Part shown: positions 4,914-9,231 of the stretch, piece after piece
Numbering within the stretch: the first letter of the stretch is position 1
Layout: each line of letters starts with the position of its first letter
From: an uncultured Verrucomicrobiota bacterium
GTDB lineage: Bacteria > Verrucomicrobiota > Verrucomicrobiia > Chthoniobacterales > SZAS-18
Length of the DNA: 9,231 nt
Direction: 5' to 3'
NCBI GenBank assembly: GCA_937873255.1
Contig: CALMVM010000259.1
Coordinates: forward strand, 1 to 9,231
Position numbers and translations under genes: made by a program
Notes under the pieces: model-generated
The model's database searches: none
Told to the model about the DNA's origin: nothing
What the model saw: the letters and a program-made list of their open reading frames with translations, nothing else

Positions 4914-6080
4914 TCAGGCTTTCAATTCGGGCACATCGACCCAGGCGCGTTTGGCCCAGCTTTCGAGGCCCTTCTCGGCCAACTGCACGCCCTTGGCTCC
5001 TTCCAGCAGGCTGTAATTCCACGGCTCGTCCTTGACGACGTGCCGCAGGAACATCTCCCATTGCACCTTGAAGGCATTGTCGAACGCCTGCTGCGCCGGG
5101 ACGCGCGTCCAGTTGTCGAAGAAGTTGATCGGGCTGTCGATGTCCGGGTTCCAGACCGGGCGCGGCGTCGCGCCGTGGTGCTGGGCGACGCAATCGCGCA
5201 AGCCCGCCACGGCGCTGCCCATCGTGCCGTCCACCTGGAGGGTAAGGAGGTCGTCGCGGCGCACGCGCACGGTCCACGACGAATTGAAGTGCGCCACCAC
5301 GCCGCCTTCCAGTTCGAACGTGGCGTAGGCCGCGTCGTCGGCGGTGCATTTGTACGGCTTGCCGGACTCGTCGATCCGTTCGTCCACGTGCGTCGCGCCG
5401 TAGCACGACACCGCCTTGACCTTGCCGAAGATGTTGTCGAGCACATAACGCCAATGGCAAAGCATGTCCACGATGATGCCGCCATCGTCCTCCTTTCGAT
5501 AATTCCAGCTCGGACGTTGCGGGTTGATGCCGTCCGTCCCGGTGAAAACCCAGTAGCCGAACTCCCCGCGCACGCTCAGGATTTTGCCGAAGAAGCCCAT
5601 CTTGATGAGTTGTTGGAGCTTCATCAAACCGGGCAGCCAGAGCTTGTCCTGCACGACGCCGTTTTTGACGCCGGCCTTCTTGGCGATCTCGTAGAGTTCG
5701 TACGCGCTTTCGGTGGAAACGGCGGTCGGTTTCTCGCAATAGACGTGTTTCCCGGCGGCGATGGCTTTTTTGATCGCATCCGCGCGGCGTCCGGTGGTCT
5801 GCGCGTCGAAGTACACGGTGTTGAACGGATCGGCGAGCGCGGCGTCGAGGTCGGTGGTGACGCGCTCGATGCCGTTGGCCTTGGCGAGGGCCCGGAGTTT
5901 CGCCTCGTTGCGCCCGACGAGGATTGGGTCGGGCATGATGAACTCGCCGTCGCTGATCTTGATGCCGCCCTGTTTGCGGATGGCGCAGATCGAACGGACG
6001 AGGTGCTGGTTGGTGCCCATGCGTCCGGTGACGCCGTTCATGATGATGCCGACCTGATGGATGTGCGGGGAAGATGACAT
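4914..6080 (-). CDS. Gfo/Idh/MocA family oxidoreductase
   Basis: A 388-residue NAD(P)-dependent sugar or cyclitol dehydrogenase-type protein. The N-terminal Rossmann domain (about 8-125) uses GVTGRMG (16-22) instead of the common GxGxxG, then ends with the family signature CEKPTA (Glu116, Lys117, Pro118), whose Lys is the usual catalytic residue. The C-terminal alpha/beta domain carries GGIIVDMLCHW (200-210) with Asp205 and His209, matching the D...H catalytic pattern of the family. There is no signal peptide or Tat motif, so it is cytosolic. It is the last gene of the minus-strand operon, 42 bp after the cupin gene. It probably oxidises or reduces a sugar or uronate from the GH88-like hydrolase reaction; exact substrate unknown. 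The leader before the ATG has CCTCCT, the complement of a Shine-Dalgarno site, and CATCC heptads. Confidence 0.9.
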   Translation of the reverse strand: MSSSPHIHQVGIIMNGVTGRMGTNQHLVRSICAIRKQGGIKISDGEFIMPDPILVGRNEAKLRALAKANGIERVTTDLDAALADPFNTVYFDAQTTGRRADAIKKAIAAGKHVYCEKPTAVSTESAYELYEIAKKAGVKNGVVQDKLWLPGLMKLQQLIKMGFFGKILSVRGEFGYWVFTGTDGINPQRPSWNYRKEDDGGIIVDMLCHWRYVLDNIFGKVKAVSCYGATHVDERIDESGKPYKCTADDAAYATFELEGGVVAHFNSSWTVRVRRDDLLTLQVDGTMGSAVAGLRDCVAQHHGATPRPVWNPDIDSPINFFDNWTRVPAQQAFDNAFKVQWEMFLRHVVKDEPWNYSLLEGAKGVQLAEKGLESWAKRAWVDVPELKA

Positions 6081-6095
6081 GATGTTAGGAGGAAA

Positions 6096-6109
6096 GGGAT
6101 GTGGGATGT
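6096..6109 (-). repeat. Two tandem heptads ACATCCC before the Gfo/Idh gene
   Basis: On the minus (coding) strand ACATCCC occurs twice in tandem in the 42-bp gap, with a third related CATCC just upstream (near 6112-6116). The run ends 15 nt before the ATG at 6080. It resembles in sense and composition the CATCCTT heptads before ilvC. The tract is short, so chance similarity is possible. Confidence 0.4.
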
Positions 6110-6122
6110 GCGGATGGAACGC

Positions 6123-6581
6123 TCAGGCATCGGTAGGTTTGTCCGTGCATTGCGGACGCGCACCGGCGGGCAGTGGCGGGATGCCGTTTTCGCCCGCCTT
6201 GGGCAAGGTGCCGGCGAGTTCCTGACGCCAATGCGCCACATCGCCGCCGGGCGCATAGGTGTAGATCATGCGCAGGGGTGTATCGCCGATGTTAGTTAAC
6301 TGATGGAAGACGCCCGGCGGAATGTAAACCATCTGCCCGGTGGAGAGCGTCTGGCGTTCCTCGCCGAGGCACATCTCGCCGGTGCCTTCGATGACGAAAT
6401 ACGTTTCCTCCTGTTCCTGGTTGTGCCAGGGGACTTGCCCGCCGTTGGGTTCGAGCGTGACGTGGCCGAAAGCAAAATTCTTCGCCTTGATCGGCTGCGG
6501 TCCGTCGCCTACGAGTCCTTGAGTGCGGCGGCGCGCGGGGTAACGCTTGCCTTCGATTTCGTTGAGGTCTCCGATGGTCAT
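6123..6581 (-). CDS. Single-domain cupin protein
   Basis: A 152-residue one-domain cupin. Cupin motif 1 is PWHNQEQEETYFVIEGTG (51-68): His53 and Glu59 are in place, but the second His of the HxH pair is Gln55. Cupin motif 2 is IPPGVFHQLTN (87-97) with His93, giving a probable 2-His plus Gln/Glu metal site. The C-terminal 40 residues are proline-rich and not part of the barrel. Cupins of this size include sugar isomerases, mannose-6-phosphate isomerase-like proteins, KdgF-type uronate ring-openers and plain sugar-binding proteins. Placed 10 bp after the GH88-like gene and before the Gfo/Idh gene, it most likely handles the released sugar, for example by isomerisation or ring opening (inference). 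Start 6581 is chosen by the tight spacing and the family N-terminus; the leader TCCATTCCCC lacks a Shine-Dalgarno site. Confidence 0.85.
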   Translation of the reverse strand: MTIGDLNEIEGKRYPARRRTQGLVGDGPQPIKAKNFAFGHVTLEPNGGQVPWHNQEQEETYFVIEGTGEMCLGEERQTLSTGQMVYIPPGVFHQLTNIGDTPLRMIYTYAPGGDVAHWRQELAGTLPKAGENGIPPLPAGARPQCTDKPTDA

Positions 6582-6591
6582 GGGGAATGGA

Positions 6592-7977
6592 TTATTTAGC
6601 GGACCCAAAAAAGGTGTAGTACGGTTTTTCCTCGGCGAGACGCTGCACGTACAACGCGACCTCGCGCGCATGGTAGTCGCCCCACTGGCTCGACTCACCA
6701 AGCGGGATTTTCGAGCCGGGCGGGATGCGGTCCCAGCCGTTCGGGCGATGGTAGATCGAATGTAGGATGAGCCCCTGGTGATTGCGGTCGGTGCTCAGGT
6801 AGGGTTCGTCGAAGAGTGTGTCGAGCACGGTCAATCCTGCGTGGAAATAACGCGCACCATCCTGCTCCTCGCCCTTGCCTTGCAGGTAACGTCCGAGCCG
6901 CAACAATCCCTGCGCGGCAATCGCGGCGGCGCTGCTGTCCACCGGCTCGAAATCGTTAAATACTTCGGCGGGTCGGTCGAGATAATCGCCCAATCGCCAG
7001 AGTTCCGGCGCGCCTGTGTCCCAATACGGGATGCCGTCGGTCGGCGTGTGTTCGATATAAAAATCGCAAGTTGCCCGCGCGGTCTTGAGCATCATGGCCT
7101 CGATGTCCGCACGACCGCCGAAGGGCGCGAGTTCGTCGTCGGAAACGGTGGCGAGCCATTCGAGTTCCTCGGGATAGCCGCACATGATCCATGCGAGGCC
7201 GCGCGTCCACGTCGTGAACGGCGCAAAACCCTGTTGCGAGTTCGGGCAACGGTAGTCGCCGTTGTTTTTGTTGAAAACGCTCTCGTGCGCCACGCGCCCG
7301 CGCAGATCATAATAGTCACGTCCTTCGCCATAGTAGACGCTGTATTTCGACGTGGCGCGGGCGTGGTCGATCAACCGGCCGAGCAGCGAAATCTTCAGGT
7401 CGCGCTCGCCCATCAACACATGCCCGAGTCCGTGCGAAACCGCCAGCGCGCGGCACGAGCGGATCGTGTCAGCAAAGAGCGAGTGCGGTCCGTTGAACGA
7501 ATAGATAAACCCACCACCGGGTATGTCGGTCCAGCGGTCGGCCTGCACCGCGCCGGTGAGCTTGAGCGCGAGTTCGTAATAATCCTGCTCTCGCGCGCCC
7601 GCGTCGGGGATGCGACCTTCGTGCAGGAGACGCAACAAGTTGCCGTAGGTCGAAACGTTGTTGAACCCGTGGTCATGGACCCCGACGTGGGTGATGTGCG
7701 GTGCCATGCGCTCGAACGTGCGGTCGCGACCGAGTTTCAGGAACGATTCGTCGCCCGTCGCGTCGTATTGCAACAACGCCGAACCGTAGACGAAACCCTG
7801 CGTCCACTCGGTCCAACCGCGCGCGGTGTACTTACCTTCCCAAGTGAAAACGGGCGCGGCCTGGCCGGGCACATCGTCCTTATCGATGGACAAAATTTTC
7901 GGGGCGGACACCTCCCAGAGCCGGGCAATTTTTTTCGTCAGATCGGATGGCTTGAGGTCGGGACGAATCTTGATCAT
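6592..7977 (-). CDS. GH88-like glycoside hydrolase (unsaturated glucuronyl hydrolase type)
   Basis: A 461-residue (alpha/alpha)6-barrel hydrolase by motif content. Family-type segments are VHDHGF (100-105; Asp102 aligns with the catalytic Asp of unsaturated glucuronyl hydrolases), SLFADTIRS (166-174; Asp170 a candidate second catalytic Asp), FTTWTRGLAWIMCGYPEEL (254-272), GIPYWDTGAP (315-324), DSSAAAIAAQGLL (348-360) and WGDYHAREVAL (432-442). GH88 enzymes hydrate the enol ether of unsaturated uronyl residues left by polysaccharide lyases and so release the sugar. The protein is longer than typical GH88 members (about 370-400 residues); extra sequence lies near 150-165 and 216-250. No signal peptide is visible, so it acts inside the cell. 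It lies 17 bp after the SDR gene and 10 bp before the cupin gene. Family assignment good; substrate and true GH88 chemistry uncertain. Confidence 0.82.
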   Translation of the reverse strand: MIKIRPDLKPSDLTKKIARLWEVSAPKILSIDKDDVPGQAAPVFTWEGKYTARGWTEWTQGFVYGSALLQYDATGDESFLKLGRDRTFERMAPHITHVGVHDHGFNNVSTYGNLLRLLHEGRIPDAGAREQDYYELALKLTGAVQADRWTDIPGGGFIYSFNGPHSLFADTIRSCRALAVSHGLGHVLMGERDLKISLLGRLIDHARATSKYSVYYGEGRDYYDLRGRVAHESVFNKNNGDYRCPNSQQGFAPFTTWTRGLAWIMCGYPEELEWLATVSDDELAPFGGRADIEAMMLKTARATCDFYIEHTPTDGIPYWDTGAPELWRLGDYLDRPAEVFNDFEPVDSSAAAIAAQGLLRLGRYLQGKGEEQDGARYFHAGLTVLDTLFDEPYLSTDRNHQGLILHSIYHRPNGWDRIPPGSKIPLGESSQWGDYHAREVALYVQRLAEEKPYYTFFGSAK

Positions 7978-7994
7978 GGGGGAGTTCAGGAAAA

Positions 7995-8795
7995 TTAGAG
8001 CCGGTGCAGATGGAAACCGCCGTCCACCTCGAAGACCTGCCCGGTGCTATAAGGGAAATGTCCCATCGCCACGGCGGCGACGGTCTTGCCCACGTCGGAG
8101 GGTTGGCCCCAACGGTTGATGGGGGTCAGGCCGTCGGCGAAGAGTTTGTCGTACTTTTCCTTCACCGCGCCGGTCATGTCGGTAGCGATGACGCCGGGCT
8201 GGATTTCGTAGACGTTGATCCCCTCGGAAGCCAGGCGCGCGGCGAACAATTTCGTCATCATCGCCAACCCGGCCTTGGCCACGCAGTAGTCGCCACGGTT
8301 GATGCTCGCCGTGAACGCCGAGATGCTCGTCACGCTGACCACCGCGCGCGGCGTTTTTTCCAGCGGCGTGCTGCGCATCATGAGCCGGGCGGCGCGTTGC
8401 GTCAGGAAATACGGGCCCTTCAAATTGACGCCGATCAGCCGGTCGAAACTCGCCTCGGTCGCCTCCAAGATGTCCGCGCGTACATCGGGGGCGATGCCGG
8501 CGTTGTTGACCAGCAGATCGAGCCGACCGAATTCGCTTTCCACGTGGCCGATCAGCCGTTCGCGGTCGTCTGCCTTGGAGATGTCGCCTTGGATGATCTC
8601 GACGCGCCGGTCTTTGCCGCTGCCGAACGCTTCGCGGCACATCGCCTGGCATTCGCGCGCGGCCGTTTCGTTGCCCGCGTAGTTGACGACGAGGTCGTGC
8701 GTGCCGAGGGCAGCGAGTTCGAGCGCGATGCCGCGGCCGATGCCGCGCGACGCGCCGGTGATGAGTGCAACGGGGGAGTCAGGCACGTCGACCAT
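7995..8795 (-). CDS. Short-chain dehydrogenase/reductase (3-oxoacyl-ACP reductase-like, probably sugar-related)
   Basis: A 266-residue classical SDR. The cofactor motif TGASRGIG is at 13-20, NNAG at 97-100 and structural Asn124 in VNLKG. The catalytic Ser157, Tyr170 and Lys174 have the standard spacing (YCVAK), and [10 protein letters not shown] and a VDGG C-terminal end complete the family pattern. The region after strand 2 is NYAGNETAA, lacking an acidic residue at the end of the strand, which is usual for NADP-preferring enzymes. Such proteins are commonly labelled FabG, but the operon with a GH88-like hydrolase, a cupin and a Gfo/Idh enzyme suggests a sugar or keto-uronate reductase or dehydrogenase (KduD-like role) instead of fatty acid synthesis. 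First structural gene after the AraC-type regulator, 72 bp downstream of it; GH88-like gene 17 bp further. Confidence 0.9.
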   Translation of the reverse strand: MVDVPDSPVALITGASRGIGRGIALELAALGTHDLVVNYAGNETAARECQAMCREAFGSGKDRRVEIIQGDISKADDRERLIGHVESEFGRLDLLVNNAGIAPDVRADILEATEASFDRLIGVNLKGPYFLTQRAARLMMRSTPLEKTPRAVVSVTSISAFTASINRGDYCVAKAGLAMMTKLFAARLASEGINVYEIQPGVIATDMTGAVKEKYDKLFADGLTPINRWGQPSDVGKTVAAVAMGHFPYSTGQVFEVDGGFHLHRL

Positions 8796-8800
8796 CCTGT

Positions 8801-8821
8801 CACGCCCCCGCGCCGGGCGTG
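8801..8821. promoter_or_regulatory. Inverted repeat just upstream of the SDR start
   Basis: CACGCCC (8801-8807) and GGGCGTG (8815-8821) are a perfect 7-bp inverted repeat with a 7-base spacer. It ends 5 bp before the SDR ATG (8795). It could form a GC-rich hairpin at the ribosome-binding region or serve as an operator. No T-run follows, so it is not an intrinsic terminator. The repeat is seen directly; its role is inferred. Confidence 0.45.
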
Positions 8822-8841
8822 AGGAGAAGTCCCGCGCTGTC

Positions 8842-8870
8842 TAGCACAAAACCGACTTTTTCTCGTGCTA
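8842..8870. promoter_or_regulatory. Inverted repeat TAGCAC-N17-GTGCTA overlapping the regulator stop codon
   Basis: A perfect 6-bp inverted repeat spaced by 17 bases, with possible extra AAAA/TTTT pairing inside. The right arm contains the TAG stop of the AraC-type gene. The arm spacing (centre to centre about 23 bp, two helical turns) fits a dimeric regulator site near the operon promoter, or a weak hairpin at the regulator's 3' end. Not enough sequence to decide. Confidence 0.4.
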
Positions 8871-9231
8871 ACGCCGAATGGTCGTCCGAGAACTCACCAG
8901 CGAACCCGCCCGCCACGCCGTTGGCGTGCAGCCGGTCTGCGCGCGGAACCATCGCGCGAAGTAATTGGGGTCGTCGAAGCCCGTTTCCTGAGCGACTTCC
9001 GACACCGGCCGGGCCTGCCCGAGCAGGCGTTGCGCGGTCTGGAGGCGGGCGACGCTGCGGCATTCGCCGAGGGTCAGGCCGCAGGTTTGTTTGAGCAGGC
9101 GATTGAGATAATCGGGGTGGTAGCCGACGCGCCGGGCGAGCGTGGACAGCCCTTGGCGTGGCGCGTCAGGCTGGCCGAGCACGCGGCGGACGTTGCGCAG
9201 GAGATTGCCGCCGGCCGGCACCGTGTCGGAA
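8868..9231 (-). CDS. AraC-family transcriptional regulator, C-terminal part (cut by window edge)
   Basis: The frame is open to the right edge of the window, so only the last 120 residues are seen; a GTG at 9221 is probably internal. This part is a full AraC/XylS DNA-binding domain. The first helix-turn-helix is about LSTLARRVGYHPDYLNRLLKQ, followed by the linker helix SVARLQTAQRLL. The second contains the family signature VSEVAQETGFDDPNYFARWFRAQTGCTP, including the GF..PNYF.R.F....G..P pattern. AraC-type proteins usually activate nearby sugar or polymer catabolic genes on binding a ligand with the N-terminal domain, which is off the window. It lies directly upstream of the SDR-GH88-cupin-Gfo operon on the same strand, 72 bp from the SDR start, and is a good candidate for its regulator. 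Ligand unknown. Confidence 0.9.
   Translation of the reverse strand, partial: SDTVPAGGNLLRNVRRVLGQPDAPRQGLSTLARRVGYHPDYLNRLLKQTCGLTLGECRSVARLQTAQRLLGQARPVSEVAQETGFDDPNYFARWFRAQTGCTPTAWRAGSLVSSRTTIRR

Noticed and set aside
4857..6077. 406-codon open frame on the plus strand
   Set aside because: It is exactly antisense to the Gfo/Idh gene. High G/C at third codon positions keeps the opposite frame open; the translation has no recognisable domain.
6087..6299. Perfect AGGAGG six bases before an ATG (6099) opening a 66-codon plus-strand frame
   Set aside because: The frame is antisense to the cupin gene and has no protein-like features. The AGGAGG is the complement of the pyrimidine tract before the Gfo/Idh start.
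6778..7998. 406-codon open frame on the plus strand
   Set aside because: Antisense to the GH88-like gene, explained by the same codon bias; no family features.
8004..8822. 272-codon open frame on the plus strand
   Set aside because: Antisense shadow of the SDR gene, which has all catalytic motifs.

Overview
This is a 9.2-kb stretch of chromosome from a high-GC bacterium. The best guess, an inference, is Verrucomicrobiota or a relative in the PVC group. Clues are tandem Uma2-family genes, a sugar-catabolic Gfo/Idh/MocA oxidoreductase with an unusual Rossmann motif, pyrimidine-rich leaders in place of Shine-Dalgarno sites, and CATCCTT-type heptad repeats between genes. There is no rRNA, tRNA, CRISPR array, transposase or phage gene.

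Layout. Positions 1-1034 (+) hold two tandem Uma2-type (PD-(D/E)XK nuclease fold) genes; the first has lost key residues. A small P-loop kinase-like gene (1038-1550, -) converges on them. A HAD-family phosphatase (1683-2288, -) is divergent from a biosynthetic unit: ilvN (2359-2841, +), ilvC (2927-3952, +) and a small lipoprotein gene (3984-4439, +). ilvB is absent. Between ilvN and ilvC lies a 92-bp element built from inverted heptad arrays; it supplies the last codons and part of the stop codon of ilvN and ends 8 nt before the ilvC start. A terminator at 4526-4557 separates this unit from an easily missed 59-aa membrane protein gene (4589-4768, -) that has its own sigma70-like promoter.

From 4914 to the right edge all genes are on the minus strand and form a likely catabolic operon. 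In transcription order: an AraC-family regulator (cut by the window edge), an SDR oxidoreductase, a GH88-like glycoside hydrolase, a small cupin and a Gfo/Idh/MocA oxidoreductase. Gaps inside the operon are 17, 10 and 42 bp. The hydrolase has no signal peptide, so it should act on imported oligosaccharides in the cytoplasm. The cupin and the two NAD(P)-dependent enzymes would then process the released sugar or uronate. The substrate cannot be read from sequence; an unsaturated uronide is the most natural guess for a GH88-type enzyme. Two perfect inverted repeats in the gap between the regulator and the SDR gene are candidate operator or leader structures.

Most start codons have no Shine-Dalgarno sequence and are preceded by C/T-rich tracts. 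Start choices therefore rest mainly on family N-termini.
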